From contig NW_026622763.1 of the NCBI RefSeq assembly GCF_023065955.2, positions 78,907,299 through 78,971,298 of the forward strand: a stretch of 64,000 nucleotides of DNA, written 5' to 3'. The stretch is from Ursus arctos. Lineage: Eukaryota; Chordata; Mammalia; Carnivora; Ursidae. Below, piece by piece: positions 33,431-45,603 of this stretch; position 1 is the first letter of the stretch; each line of letters opens with the position of its first letter. The position numbers and the translations under genes were made by a program. The notes below the pieces were generated by a model. It was not told where the DNA came from and made no database searches. It was given only the letters and a program-made list of their open reading frames with translations.

Positions 33431-33949
33431 ACTACCCACACACATGTGACTCAATTTGGCTAGCATGTACCCCTTTTCTCCTTCCCTGCCATTTTATCCA
33501 CATGAGTTTTCTGGGTCTGCTGAACCTGACTTCAGCTCCAAAGTGGGAGATGGAGAAGGATGAACCAAAGGACTGTACTTTGGAGTAGAGTTAACGGCTG
33601 ACACACGCAACCCTTTGCACACATAGGTGACAGTGAACTGGAGAGAATGGGGTCATCCGCACTTTGGGAAATGGAATCAGAAATCTGTTCAGTGAGTTGG
33701 AGTGATCGGACCTGAATGAAATAATAGACAGGCAAGGCAGTGTGCCAGCGTCTGGACAGCAAGTGAGGAGGGCAAACAGAATGTACAGGGGAGAACCACA
33801 TGTGTGCATCGGGCATAACAGGAAACAGGGAGGACAGGGTCAGCAATACTGACCCACAGAGCAAGAAGAGTAGATCCTGTCAAGTCTGTCCTCCACTGAC
33901 AACCTCTGAGCAGAATCCCATACCAGGGCCAAAATTCCCTTTTTAAAAA
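33431..33949. other. Single-copy sequence, nothing recognised
   Basis: No repeat recognised. Three overlapping minus frames (64-110 codons) at 33532-33883 show no consistent protein pattern. Confidence 0.45.
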
Positions 33950-34080
33950 TTTAACGAGTACCTGTTGAGCTCTTTGTCCATTCCAGGCCCAGTGCTGAGC
34001 AATATTTGCATATGATGGTAATCAAACAGACAAGACATTTGCATAATTGCTTGACTGGACATTAAAGTGCTGGGAAGAAG
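33950..34080 (-). mobile_element. Probable L2 3' fragment, antisense
   Basis: 'gtacctgttgagctctttgt', 'ggcccagtgctgagcaatat' and 'acattaaagtgctgggaaga' fit a diverged antisense L2 end. Confidence 0.45.
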
Positions 34081-34130
34081 ATTCTCACAAAAGTACCAAT
34101 ACAATTTAGTATTCAAAATGCCTTTAAAGA

Positions 34131-34357
34131 GGGGTGCCTGCCTGGCACAGTCAGGTGAGTGTCTGACTCTTGGTTTCGGCTCTGGTCGTGATCTTAGGTC
34201 ATGATTTTGGGTCATGATATCGGCTCGTGGGATCGAAACCTGAGTTGGGCTCTGTGTTTAGTGCAGAGTCTGCTTAAGACTCTCCCTCCCTCTGCCCCCT
34301 GCTCCTGTGTGCACTCTCTCTCTCTCTAAAATAAGTAAATGAATCTTTAGAAAAAAA
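34131..34357 (+). mobile_element. Can-SINE, older subfamily, sense
   Basis: The head ggggtgcctgcctggcacag, the body 'agagtctgcttaagactctc', CT repeats, and a tail ataagtaaatgaatc plus A run. A 10-bp duplication, cctttaaaga, flanks it (34121-34130, 34358-34367). Internally a 'ggtcatgat'-like unit is present three times (about 34176-34220), a local duplication. Confidence 0.95.
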
Positions 34358-34367
34358 CCTTTAAAGA

Positions 34368-34574
34368 AATATTAACAGGAACTATCTGATTCATCAAGAG
34401 ATATAAACCCCAAGTCTATGAAGTGCTCAGCTCAGAATAAGAAAAAGTGGGTTTCAGGAAGAACAGCAGGGAGCTAGGTCCCTTGTGACCATCACTGGGA
34501 AGAGTTACTGAGGAGGCAGGTATGTCCTTTTGTCAATTAGAATAGTCTCACCTGTTTCAGATGGTATCTGAGAA
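34368..34574. other. Single-copy sequence
   Basis: Short stretch without recognised features. Confidence 0.5.
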
Positions 34575-34746
34575 TGGCCTTCCCAAATGTTAGGGTGCAT
34601 CAGAATCACCTGGAGGGCTTGTTAAAGCACACCCCCTCATCTTCAGATTCAATAGGTCTGGGGTTGGGCCTGAAAATGTGCATTTCTAACAAGTTCCCAG
34701 GTGATGCTGCTGGTCTTGGGATCACACTTTCAGAGCCACTGATTTG
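34575..34746 (+). mobile_element. MER5A-type hAT element
   Basis: 'gtgcatcagaatcacctgga', 'cagattcaataggtctgggg', 'aagttcccaggtgatgctgc' and 'ctttcagagccactgatttg' reproduce the near-palindromic MER5A layout over nearly its full length. Non-autonomous, no coding capacity. Confidence 0.85.
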
Positions 34747-35319
34747 AATCCTGTTTCCTAAACTCCCCTATTGGCAACAATCGCCTATAAACGTAGAGTT
34801 GGGTCTCTCTTCCTTTATCTCTGCTGCAAAGTAGGGTCCCTTTGGGTCCATAGCTTTCATTCCTCACTTTGGAGTTGAAGCCAGGCCCAGCAGCCCCGGA
34901 GCAGTGATGTGGATAGAATGATGGAGAGGGAGAAGCTGTTCAAACATCCAATTTTCTAGGCCCTTCCTCTGCATATTTGTATATAGTAGAACTGGGGAGA
35001 GGTCCAGAAACTGGCATTATTCTCATATACATCAAGAGACACTCGTGATCAGGTAAACCTAGGAAACAGTAGTAAATAAACTCTAAGTTTCCCTCCCATG
35101 ATTTTATGAAGACTGTTACACAGTGTGACAGACAGAAATTCAGGTTGCACTGTGTTTAGCAACTCAGGTATAAAGATAAATGGCTGTGGAGTCAGAGACC
35201 TGGATGATATTTGACATTCCTAGGTGTTGTGACTATGGGCAAACCTCTAAATATGAGGGTTATGTGTAAAATACGGCATTATCTGCAAAAGTAGGCCAAT
35301 AACACCCAGTTATTCCTTT
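34747..35319. other. Single-copy sequence, nothing firm
   Basis: The part at 35165-35260 ('gctgtggagtcagagacctg', 'gactatgggcaaacctctaa') may be a short sense MIR relic. The rest is unrecognised. Confidence 0.4.
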
Positions 35320-35830
35320 AGCTTCTACCGTGGGTCAGGCGGTTACCAAAGTGAGCGAGGACAGATACGGTCCCCACCTCCACAGGCACACACGATAAAG
35401 GCAAGCAAAACGTGATGTAAGTGGTAACAATGGGGTGTGATGAGGTGTCCCCCTTTGATCAAAGGCTTTCCATAGCATATGAGGAGATAATGTAGAACCG
35501 TTGGAAATAGAAAGCTCGCTAGCCAAAAAGGAATTGACTTCATCATCACCATCCTCATTACCGGCAGGGGGACAGTTCTGATAATGGTCACAGAGAGATA
35601 AGAAAAGGAGACCAGAAAATGGACAGCCGAACTGGGAAGTGTTGACAAAATAAACGAATGGCCGAGAGGAAAGGAGGCAGGGAGTCTAGCGTGGTAGAAA
35701 CTAGGAGAGGACAGAGTTTTACAGACTTTGAGGGCAGGATGGTCAGTAGTTACAAAGGCTGCAGAGAGATCAAGGACAGTAAGAGATGGCGTCTGGGAGG
35801 CTGAGCTGGGCAACCGGTGACTCGGGGGAG
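35320..35830 (-). mobile_element. Probable L2 fragment, antisense
   Basis: 'cgtgggtcaggcggttacca', 'gatacggtccccacctccac' and 'gctgcagagagatcaaggac' resemble an antisense L2 3' region. The 192-codon minus frame at 35343-35921 lies almost wholly within it and is therefore unlikely to be a gene. Confidence 0.5.
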
Positions 35831-37261
35831 GTAGGCAGACGGTACAACGAAGCATGTTATTTTCCATCCGTTTTATCGAGCAGGACACTGAGCAACAGAG
35901 AAATACCCCCAGGTAAGTCATTTGCAGAAATCAGATCAAAACGCTCTGCCTTCCCGAAGGTCAAGTTATGTCATTGCAGATTAGAGCCCCAGTCACTCGG
36001 CTGGTCTCCACCGCTGGTACGGATGCCAGCCCGAGCAGTCCTCGGGGACCACACAAGCGAAATGACTCTTTTTGGAGGGAGCTTCTTGCATGTCTGGTGG
36101 CTTCTTTCAGTGCGGAGTCGGTGGGCTGACTCCCTTCGTAACGCATCTGTAAGGTACTTTGAGGGTTAGGAGGCTGGCGCGCTATAAACTGTTGCATCAT
36201 TAATAATAAATAAAGCTCTGCAAGAAACCTGCATTGCAGACATGAGCTCCACCGAACAAGAGATCCACCATGGGGTGAATTTCATAGGAAGTAGTAAAAA
36301 AGATGACTTCTTGGGGCGGGGGTGGGAAGGAAGAGTTAGCGAACATGTGTTGTTACTGACGTTTCAAAATATATGTATTTTTAAGGTATGGGGAGAAAAA
36401 CCTGTCCCTAGGCTGGCTGTTCTAATTCTACTGGGCTGTTCACAAACCTGAGGCATCAGTACTGGAAAAGTCTGAGGCCGACAAAATGTGGATGAACTGC
36501 GGGAACAGACACAAGGCCACAGCGCAGATGAAAGGGAGGCGGCTGGGGACGGGCTCAGCTGAAGACGATGAGGCGTTACCATAATGAATTTTGTGAGTAA
36601 GCAACTCACTTTAAAATCGCTCCTTTTGATCTGTTAAGAAGGTGTTTACTGTAATCAGGAAAAGGTTTACTTGGCAGGGGGAAGAAAAGAGGGACAAAGA
36701 GGAAGCCAGAGAGACTGTTTTCGATCTGGTCTTAAACAATTTTCTTTGCTCTTTCTGGTGTTTAGATCCTTCCCCTAGGTCCTTCCCTTCTTCATGATTC
36801 CCTCCACCTTCGTAGAAAAGCGAACTTAATTTTCATGAAATATTTGGGGGTTTAAGGGTGGAGGAAGTGGAGGGAGAGCAGATGGAAAAGGGATAAACTC
36901 AGAGATGCCTTGCTTTGTAAAGTGAATTATGGTTTTAAGCTGGATGAAGCTACAGCAGCACAATCGCTGATACAATGTGAAAGCAGAGATGAAGCGTGTG
37001 AGGAAAACAGCAAATCTCTGCCCATGTAACGGATGAGGCTTCCGGGTTTTTAGGGATTTCTGGGCATTGCTAGGAATGCCCCTCTCCATCACCTCAGATG
37101 CTCTTACTGCATTGTTTCAGACAATTCAGGATGCAGGAAAGCTGAAAGTTCTTTCCACTGGGGAGGGAAGGCGAGTGTCTCTGCGCCATTAAATTTGAGC
37201 GTGCGCATAAGCCTTTCCTGCCACCGATGGGTGTAACGAAGATTCACGACGCTGACTGCCC
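35831..37261. other. Single-copy, partly CpG-containing sequence
   Basis: 35850-35960 may be an antisense MIR relic ('ttatcgagcaggacactgag'). 35940-36185 carries about 14 CpG in 245 bp without a recognised gene. The rest has no recognised repeat. Confidence 0.4.
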
Positions 37262-37350
37262 AGTCAAGTCTTTCTCTTTTCTTCTTTTTCTACAATCTTT
37301 CTCTCTCCCCGTCCCTCTTTCCCTCCCTCTCCCTCTCTCTCTCTCACTAC
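37262..37350. repeat. CT-rich low-complexity tract
   Basis: Polypyrimidine stretch, including a CTCTCTCTCTC run near 37330-37345. Confidence 0.85.
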
Positions 37351-38247
37351 CTCCAGGGACCTCGAGGGAAGTGGCTTTGGCAATAACGGCTTTTATCCCC
37401 AAACTGTGACCACACAATGTGACATTAGCCATCTATGTCCCCTTATCTACTTCCATTCAGGTTCTCACTATGCAAGGACCAGGTGGCCCCTGGAAGCGTG
37501 GGGCCTGCAGGTCGCATCCCACTTCCGGGACGACCAGGTCTGGGGACAGCAGATAGGAAAGAAGCATGAGCTCAGCTGCTAACTGTACAGTCATGTCATG
37601 TCAACAGAAAAGACATCATCCCTTACTTCTCCCCGAAAAATCTCTTAGGGGAAGCCCTAAGAATGTTAAAATGTTGCTTTGACAAGTCAAAAATCCCTTT
37701 CTATCCTCTCAGGATTTGGGTAAAGAACACAGGAATCTGTACAGGTCCAAGAACAAACCAACCAACCACACACCCTGCCCTTTGGGTTAGGTTGTGGCGG
37801 CAGGTGCAACAGAGCAAATCCAAGCACGACGACAGCTGGGGCAGGTCATGTCTCTGGGTAACCCATTCCCTGGGTACCCTTATTTCAGGTGAAACTCCTC
37901 AGACAACAGACACTTTGAAGTCCCTAAGTGACTTACTCCTAACCCTTCAATGTCCTTCCCAAGAAAATTTGCTCAGCTCCCATTCCCAGGGACAACCATA
38001 CCTCTGAGGGTTTTCCTAAAAGATATCCAGCAAAGAACCTGGCATGGTGGGCAATGAGATATTTGTCAATGGGGTGCTAATGGTAAGACCACAAAATAAA
38101 TTTCAAGTCGGACACTTTTCTTTCAAAGAACTTAAAAATAAAACATTTAACAAGTCATAGAAAAAGTGTCTCAAAGTGAGGAAATGGCCGGATTTTAGTG
38201 TCCCTGTCCTAAATATTGGGTTTTCTGGCATTTTATAAAAATTTGTT
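37351..38247. other. Single-copy sequence, nothing recognised
   Basis: No repeat recognised. A 114-codon plus frame at 37663-38007 shows no known domain. Confidence 0.45.
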
Positions 38248-38417
38248 TTAAAAGATTTATTTAATTATTTCGGGGGGTCTGGGGGGGCAGAGGGAGAAGG
38301 AGAGAGAGAACTTGAGCAGACTTCGTGCTGAGTGTGGAGTCTGATGCAGGGCCTGGGATCATGACCTGAGCCTTAAGCAAGTCCAACGCGTGACCGGCCG
38401 AGCCTCACAGGTGCCAT
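38248..38417 (-). mobile_element. Old Can-SINE, antisense
   Basis: 'taaaagatttatttaattat', 'ggcagagggagaaggagaga', 'gggatcatgacctgagcctt' and a degenerate head 'gagcctcacaggtgcc'. More diverged than the other copies. A target-site duplication is not certain, though 'ggttttct' occurs on both sides. Confidence 0.88.
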
Positions 38418-38424
38418 GGTTTTC

Positions 38425-39450
38425 TAGCTATCAAACATTTAAAAAATAATTTGCAGAGAATTTCAAACACATACAAAGTAACTAAAATTAAATATGGAGC
38501 CCATTGCCTTGCTGCGTCATCCTTTCTGCTCTTCTTGTTCTAGCTATACCTCTACCGACTCCCTACCCCCACCTGATTATTATTTCTATTTATGATTTTG
38601 CTAAAATGAATGTACCCTAAAATGCACGAATCTTAGCTGCATGAGTTTAACAAATGGATATACACATGCAACGCTTTCCCCTATTATAAATACCACATTT
38701 TCATCTCTCCAGAAATTTCCCTCATGATACTACTAAGTCATCTTAGACAGTTTTGCCTGTTTTAAAAGCCGTTTCTGCCTGTTTTAGGACATCATGTAAA
38801 CAGGATCATATAATGTGTATTTTTTGTGTCTTTTTTCTTCACGTTGCAAGATGTCTCTGAGATTTGCCCATACGCTTGCACGTGTGTGCAGTTCTTCACT
38901 TTGCAGAGTAGCCTTCCATCATCTGACTATACCACAGTGTGTTTACCCAGTCGTCTCTTGACGGACACTCGGACTGTCTTCACTCGTTAGCTATTATGGA
39001 AAAGCTGCAATAAACACGCTTGTACATGTCTTTTGGTGGGCATTTGTTTTAATTTCAGTTGGACAAATAGTGAAGAATGGAATTGTGGAGTCAAAGAATA
39101 GGTATACATATCACTTTATAAAAAAAAAAAACGACCAGTTTTCCAAAATGATTACATGATGTTCCGTTGCCACCAGCAGTGTATGAGAGTTCTCGCTGCT
39201 CCACATTCTGTTCACGTGTGGTGTTTGCCCAGCTTTTTAATTTCAGCCATTGCGGTGGGTGTTAGTAGTATCTCATTGTGGTTTTAACTGCTTTTCCTCT
39301 GTGGCTAATAATGATGAATACGTTTGATGTGCTTACGATTATTTGTATTTCTTCATTTGTGAAGGGACTGTCCTCTGCCCATTTTAAAAATCAGATTCTT
39401 TGGATATTCTGCCTATAGGCTCTTTGTCAAGGTGTCCATTTCTGGTTTCT
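38425..39450 (-). mobile_element. Old L1 (L1M-type) 3' region, antisense
   Basis: Antisense blocks in order: 'tttaggacatcatgtaaaca', 'actataccacagtgtgttta', 'ggaaaagctgcaataaacac', 'ccaccagcagtgtatgagag', 'tctcattgtggttttaactg' and 'gaagggactgtcctctgccc'. Frames are destroyed. More diverged than the L1 at 14.5-15.8 kb. Confidence 0.85.
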
Positions 39451-39944
39451 CCATTCCAATGTATGCGTTCTTAAGGGCAAGAAAGATGTGAGAAAATATG
39501 TGTGTTAGATAAATAAACTTTACTCAGGGATGAGTTACAATGCTGTCCGTTGAGTTCAATGCTGATGGATCAATAATATTTATTAAATAATTTGTCCTTA
39601 AACAGAAACACACATAAAACAAAGTTATGTATTGATTGGTTGATGAGAAGTTTTTGAGCAGAGGCTCACGGGAACCAGTTGTATTTCTCCTAGGAGCAAT
39701 GATTCGGTATTTGCTAATTTAGTGTATGGCTACTTCATAGAACATAACTACCGTGAATAACAAGAATCTACTATATATGTATATGGAATATATATATATA
39801 TGGAATATATATATATAGTTTTCTGTCTGAAAGAACTATATCTGTGTATCTACATATATATCTGTAATTATATATAATCTATATCATATTAGATTTACCC
39901 ACATATTTTCTATTTCAAAATCTTCATTTTTTCATTTAGATGAC
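39451..39944. other. AT-rich sequence with (AT)n tracts
   Basis: Contains TA-alternating tracts at about 39770-39890, including two near-identical 'ggaatatatatatata' units, and otherwise unrecognised AT-rich sequence. Confidence 0.6.
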
Positions 39945-40829
39945 AGTGTCATTTCTCTTCAGCCAAGTAGAACTTTCTTCAGGATATACTAAAGTGCAAA
40001 TCTGTTAGTAACAAATGTTAGTTTTTATTCATCTTAAAATGTCTTATTTTAGGTTTCAATTTTGAAAGATATTTTCACTGGATTTAGAATTCTGGGTTAA
40101 GCGTTTTTATACTTGGGCACCTTAAAAATGTGCCATTGTCTTCTGGCCTCCGTTTCTTTTGAAAGTCAGAGATCATTCTTATCATGGTTCTACTGTATGT
40201 AATGTGTCATTTCTTTCGGTGTGTTTTCAAGATTGTGTCACCATCATTGGTTTTTCAGAAGTTTGTAATGTACTTCCGTCTGGTTTCCATTTTATGCTGC
40301 TTTGGGTTTATTGAACTGCTTGGATCTGTCAATTGATGCTTTCACCAAATTTGGGGTTTTAGGCCATTAATTCTTCATGTATTTTTTCTTTCCCATGCTC
40401 TCTATCCTTTCTTTTTGGAATTCTAGTTACACGTATGGTAATTTTTTGATATTGTTCCACAGGTCTTTAAGGTTCTTTTCATCTTTCTTTACTATTTTTC
40501 TGTGTTCTTTAGATTGGATATTTTTTTAAATCTACATTCAAGTTTACCAGCTCTTTTCTTCTGTCTCCAATCTTAAGTCCATCGTATAATTTAAAAATTT
40601 CAGTTATTGTGTTTTCTAGCTCTAAATTTGCCTTTTGCTCTTTTTAATAGTTTAAATTTCTCTGCTAGGATTCCCATCTGTTCATGCCATTTGCGTACAT
40701 CTCCCTTTAAGTCTTTGAATGTATTTATGATGCCTATATCAAAGTCTTTGCCTATTTAATTACAACATTTGGGTCATTTTAAGGTTGGTTTCTAATAACT
40801 GCTTTTTTTTTTCCTTTGGTATGAATCAC
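39945..40829 (-). mobile_element. Old L1 antisense, split by an LTR-like element (first part)
   Basis: 'attttcactggatttagaat', 'attgtcttctggcctccgtt', 'cttggatctgtcaattgatg', 'tagttacacgtatggtaatt' and 'cacaggtctttaaggttctt' are typical antisense old-L1 text. The same element resumes at 41607. No intact frame. Confidence 0.75.
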
Positions 40830-41601
40830 TGTGATATAATAAAAACTATTTGGTCTTTGTTCTGGTTCCTAGCACAGGGCTCCTAAAACCCTTGGAATCT
40901 CTAAAGAGGTAAGAGTGTCTGGTATGCCAGTGAGATGACTCTTAGCTGGGGACCTCCTAGATAGCTTCAGGGTACAGACCGGTCACCAGAAAGAGAAGCC
41001 ATGATTAGAGGGTTGGGACTTTCAGCCCCACCCTCTGACCTCTGGGGAAGGGAGAATGGGGAAGGGGAGAGCATCTGGAGATTGAGTTCAATCAACAATG
41101 GCCAGTGATTTAATCAGTCATGCGTACATAATGAAACCTCCATCGAAACCTCTAAACCATAGGGTTTGGAGAGCTCCCGGGTTAGTGAATACATGAAAGC
41201 GCTAGGTGGGTGGTGGGTGGCATGCCCCTCTCTCCCCATTCCCCACCTCTAATTACTTGTCCTATGCAACTCTTCCATTTGGCTGTTTCTGAGTTGTACA
41301 GAAATAAACTGGTAATCGTAAGTAAGGTGCTTTCCTGAGTTCTAGGAGTCATTCTGGAAAATTATCAAATTGATTTATAGCTGGTCAGTCAGAAGTGTGG
41401 GTAGCCCCCTGGGACTTAAGACTGGCATCTGAAGTTGGAGTAGGTTGGTGAAGTTAAGCTCCTTAACTTGTGGAGTCAGCATGAACTCCAGATAGTTAGT
41501 GTCTGAGAATGGAACGATTGGTGTTGGAAAAGACACCGTGTATTTGGTGTTGGGGGAAAAAACTCCCATGTGATGTCAGAAGTGGGTGTCAGAACCTGAG
41601 A
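40830..41601 (+). mobile_element. LTR-like element (ERVL class?), inserted in L1
   Basis: Starts with TG at 40830 and carries a polyadenylation-type aataaa inside 'cagaaataaactggtaatcg' near 41300. Family-like phrases are 'cataatgaaacctccatcga', 'ctcttccatttggctgtttc' and 'agactggcatctgaagttgg'. On either side the old L1 continues, and the junctions read atcac (40825-40829) and gtcac (41602-41606), a likely 5-bp target-site duplication as made by ERVL-type elements. It is a solo LTR, so no viral gene is present. I remember this sequence as a mammalian LTR family but cannot name it securely. Confidence 0.7.
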
Positions 41602-41606
41602 GTCAC

Positions 41607-42255
41607 ATTTTCCTGCTTGTTCCCATGTTTAGGGACTCACAGATTTAGTGGAACTGGACATTATAAATGATATGTTATAGAGACACTGGATTTTATTTTG
41701 CTCCTCAAAAGTGAGATTTGTTGTCTAATTCAGTTAGCTTGGCTGGACTGAAATTCCAAATTCTATCTCCTCTGTATAGAACAGGAGCTGAAATCTCTGT
41801 TCAATATTTTAGCTTTCTAGATGCTGGTTGTTCTTTACAGACCCCCCTAGGACTTCTCCTACACATGGATGCTTTAGTCTACAGCGTAGGACCTTGTTAG
41901 ATTTTTTTGTGTGTAGATTTGGGGTCTCAGCCTGTCTGGGGCTCCTCCCTTCCATGATTTCCCTCTGACTATTTGGCTATTCTGCCACCCACAAACCTGT
42001 AAGGCTGCAGCTTTCTGTCACCGGAACCTCCTGCAGATTAGCAGTATGTTTAGATAAAACACCACTTCCAAATCTCATCCGTCATCATTCCTCTTTCAAG
42101 GAAAGATGTCTCCCTAGTATCTGCTTACTTTTGGTCACTCTCCTGAGCCTTCAATGGTTGTACGTGTCTTTGTGTTTAAATGTGGTTTTCCATATCTTAT
42201 AACTGTTTCCTGTGGGTTAGTTTGACCAATGTACTCCATCATTATTTAGTTCACT
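41607..42255 (-). mobile_element. Old L1 antisense, continuation after LTR-like element
   Basis: 'attttcctgcttgttcccat', 'gagacactggattttatttt', 'tagcttggctggactgaaat' and 'gtttcctgtgggttagtttg' continue the element broken at 40829. Confidence 0.65.
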
Positions 42256-42465
42256 TGCTTATAATTTGAAAATGAGGTATGTCTTCGATAGGAAAGAAGC
42301 AAGCAATACCATACATGCATTATGAATGCGTATCATGCATTCCAAGGTTTCCATTTAGGATCTCATATTAGCTAGTTTAAATTCTGATAATCTGACCAAT
42401 TTGAAGAAACTTGCAGCTTAAGAGTAGAGGCTGTCCTCAGCCTCAAATAGAAATAGGACACAATA

Positions 42466-42671
42466 GGGGCGCCTGGGTGGCACAGCGGTTAAGCATCTGC
42501 CTTCGGCTCAGGGCGTGATCCCGGCGTTATGGGATCGAGCCCCACATCAGTCTCCTCCGCTATGAGCCTGCTTCTTCCTCTCCCACTCCCCCTGCTTGTG
42601 TTCCCTCTCTTGCTGGCTGTCTCTATCTCTGTCGAATAAATAAATAAAATCTAAAAAAAAAAAAAAAAGAA
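42466..42671 (+). mobile_element. Young Can-SINE, sense
   Basis: Full-length copy with head ggggcgcctgggtggcacag and tail aataaataaataaaatc plus A run. The 17-bp duplication matches at 16 of 17 bases (agaaataggacacaata 42449-42465, agaaatagaacacaata 42672-42688). Confidence 0.98.
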
Positions 42672-42839
42672 AGAAATAGAACACAATAATCTCCTTAATA
42701 AAAGCTTGGTGTTTTGTTATTTAACAATAACTTTTATACACACCGTCACACTATAGTCAGGAAAGTAAATAACTTGGTTAGCATTGTGCTAATGGCATAT
42801 GACACTGCCCGTAACCGTACTTGAGGATGACTGGCTCCT

Positions 42840-43425
42840 CATGCTGCTTTTGCTCCAGCCCTTCAGAGTCTCCTGAGGTCTAACAGTGACCTACCATGTC
42901 CAGCGTCGTCTGGCCCCTGTTACTTCTCTCACTTACCTTCTACAACTCTCTTTTTTGGTCGCTCTGCTCCAGCCATACTGGTCTGATTTCTCCAAACACA
43001 CAGGCATATTCACATCTCAGAGCTTTTTCCCTTGCTGTTCCCTCTACCTGGAATTCTCTTCCCCTAGCTAGTCTCCTTGCTGCTTCCCTCTTTTTATTTC
43101 AGGTGTTTGTTTAAAAGTTGTATTCTCAAAGCAGCCTTCAATTTCCACTCTAGCTAAAATTACCACCCCACCCCACACAAAAACACCCTTCTAGTACTGC
43201 TTCCCTTATTACATATCTTTAACATGGTATACAGTTTTTTATTTATTGTGTTTATTTTCCAGATTTATTTACTAGTTATTTACTAAAACATAAATTCCAT
43301 GAAGGCAGGCATTTATCTCTCTTCATGTTTATTTTTTGAATCCCTAGACCCTGGGATGGTACCATGCACATAGGAGTTGCTAAATAAATGTCTCGAATGG
43401 ATAAATAAATGAACCCCCCTCGACA
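42840..43425 (+). mobile_element. L2 LINE 3' region, sense
   Basis: 'cagtgacctaccatgtccag', 'ggtcgctctgctccagccat', 'cttgctgttccctctacctg', 'aaattccatgaaggcaggca' and 'taaataaatgtctcgaatgg' follow the sense L2 order up to its 3' end. Confidence 0.85.
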
Positions 43426-45104
43426 GTACCTGGAATTCTGTCGAACATTTGCCATCAAGGACTAACTTTCTCAGCCGACTCATATACACACAAGCAGCTT
43501 TTGGTATTATAGACATGTTGGAGCCTCATGCTTGTATTTTCAATTCAGTTCCTGCGTTGGGAAATGTCGCTTTTTATTACACCACAGGGGGCTGTACATT
43601 ATTATTATAAGACAAATACTATTATTACGAATACCAATAAAACCCAAAATGTAGTCCAATGAAAATATTTCTACTCTCTGACCAATGGTCCATGGCCTAT
43701 AGTAATAGTACTTCGTTGGTTTTGTTATACTGAAATTCTTTTCTTGTATATATTATGTATATGTATGAAATACATATATAATCTCAGTACAATCCATTTT
43801 CTTTTCCCAGTCTTTTAGTGGCTTGTGATAATGAAAACCTCCAACACCTGACTGTGTGACATAATGCAAACTGGAAAAGAAATATAACACAGTGGCTCTA
43901 GCCAGTGTAGCACAAATAAGGAGTAAAATATGATTCTTCTAAAAAAATTACAGGGGATTATAATTGGCTCAGTTCTCTGGGGAACAAGAAAAACCAAAAG
44001 GGAAAATGGCAGAGGGGAAAGAGGACTGGCTTCTGCTAGAGTGCCTTTCTGCCATGCCCTGCATGCTTGGGCAGCTTTAATGAACGACCTCATCTCTGAG
44101 GGAAGTTGGCTCCTGTTTTGTTTTATGCCCAGTCCTTGACCTCAGGGAAACGACCTAGAAGTACTGGCAATGAGATTTCAAATGATGTTGATTACAGTAA
44201 ATTTCAGCCCAGTGAAAGATCTGGTACCTTCCTTAAGTTTCTCAGGATGGGGTTTGACCTGTAATATTTTTACAGATAGCCATCATTGAGCATCAAGGGA
44301 ATATGTGCCTTGCACAGCAGGACCAGTTTTCTCTGATGATCGAATCCTTGACAGTCAAAATTACTTTCATTTTCTAATTCTCAAATGCCCCCAGGCAAGC
44401 CAACTTTCCCTCCTGCTCCTAGCCCTCCCCCCCATGAGGGTTTCCTGGGCGCTCCCTTTGTTTGCCAGCTCCTGAGCTGTGAAAAAAACGTTCTAATTTG
44501 ATGTCTTACCCAGATTACCTAAAAATGTCACTCTGCTTTCCATATGTGGAAGTGTGAGCATGTCATAACAATGGTAATAGCTACACGATCCTTACTGGCG
44601 TCCCTTTTCATCAATTCACATAGCATTTGTGATTTTTACTAAAGGGACTTAGCCAAATCAGAAATCCTAAACTGGCCAATGGAAATAGTGACAAATTAAG
44701 TGATTGACCACATAAGTAAAGGCCAAGATCTACACATTGCTGACTTCAGTTCCCACCTCGGATACTTGCCACATGAAAATTTGGTCTCTCTGACTAAGCT
44801 TTCTTGACCATCACTGAAATTCTACCCCACTTCTCAAAACCTTGTTTGTGATATTTACTCCCTTCCATCTAGAGGGATTAATTTCTTTCACATTATTCCT
44901 CACCCTGCCTCTTTACTTAGGTAAAAGTTACTTAGTTACTTCCATATGCCACTTCAGCTTTAAGCAAACATGTTATAACAAATTTCAAATGAAACCAAAC
45001 ATATATTTACTGCATAAAATATATAATAGCCAAAAAAGGGAAAAAAGAAAACAATATTATTATTTCTATCTCTCAGAGAAAACCAAAGATAATTTTTGGA
45101 AGTA
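43426..45104. other. Single-copy AT-rich sequence
   Basis: About 1.7 kb with no recognised interspersed repeat. 43740-43790 holds a short TATA/ATAC alternating patch. No coding pattern. Confidence 0.45.
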
Positions 45105-45108
45105 TTTC

Positions 45109-45166
45109 ATATATATATATATATATATATCCTAAGTCATTCATATGTGTGTGTGTGTGTGTGTGT
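45109..45166. repeat. (AT)11 and (TG)10 compound microsatellite
   Basis: AT units at 45109-45130, a 15-bp spacer, then TG units at 45146-45166, followed by more AT-rich sequence to about 45230. Confidence 0.95.
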
Positions 45167-45317
45167 ATATAATAGTGATCTATATATAAGTATTCATTAT
45201 AAGAAATTATATATATAACTGTGTATACTTTAACCTACTTTAAAAAATGATATCTAATACCATCTTCATACTCAATTAAATAAACACCTATATTGTAATG
45301 TTTATTGTCTTCTCAGA

Positions 45318-45560
45318 GAGGGAGCATCTGTGATTTAGAGCATGACCTCTGGAGCCAGACTGCCTAGGTTCAAGTCCTAGTTCCACTACCTATTAGTTGC
45401 ATGGCCAGGGTAAATTTTATAACCTCTGTGTAACTCAACTTCCTCATTTATAAAATGGAAATAATAAAAGTACTTTTCTCATAAGGTTCCTGTGAGATCA
45501 AATCAATTAGTATTTGCATAGCAGCTAGAATTTTCTCTACTACATAGTAAAGTATGATAG
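45318..45560 (+). repeat. MIR SINE, sense, near full length
   Basis: 'gcatgacctctggagccaga', 'ctgcctaggttcaagtccta', 'aacttcctcatttataaaat' and 'aaggttcctgtgagatcaaa' in sense MIR order, the clearest MIR in the window. Confidence 0.93.
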
Positions 45561-45603
45561 AGGCGTCCATTTGCATCATCATTATCACTCCATTTGGGAA
45601 TGT

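Noticed and set aside
35343..35921. 192-codon minus-strand open frame, the longest in the window
   Set aside because: It overlaps L2-like sequence almost completely, has no recognisable domain, and shadows other frames. Best explained as chance.
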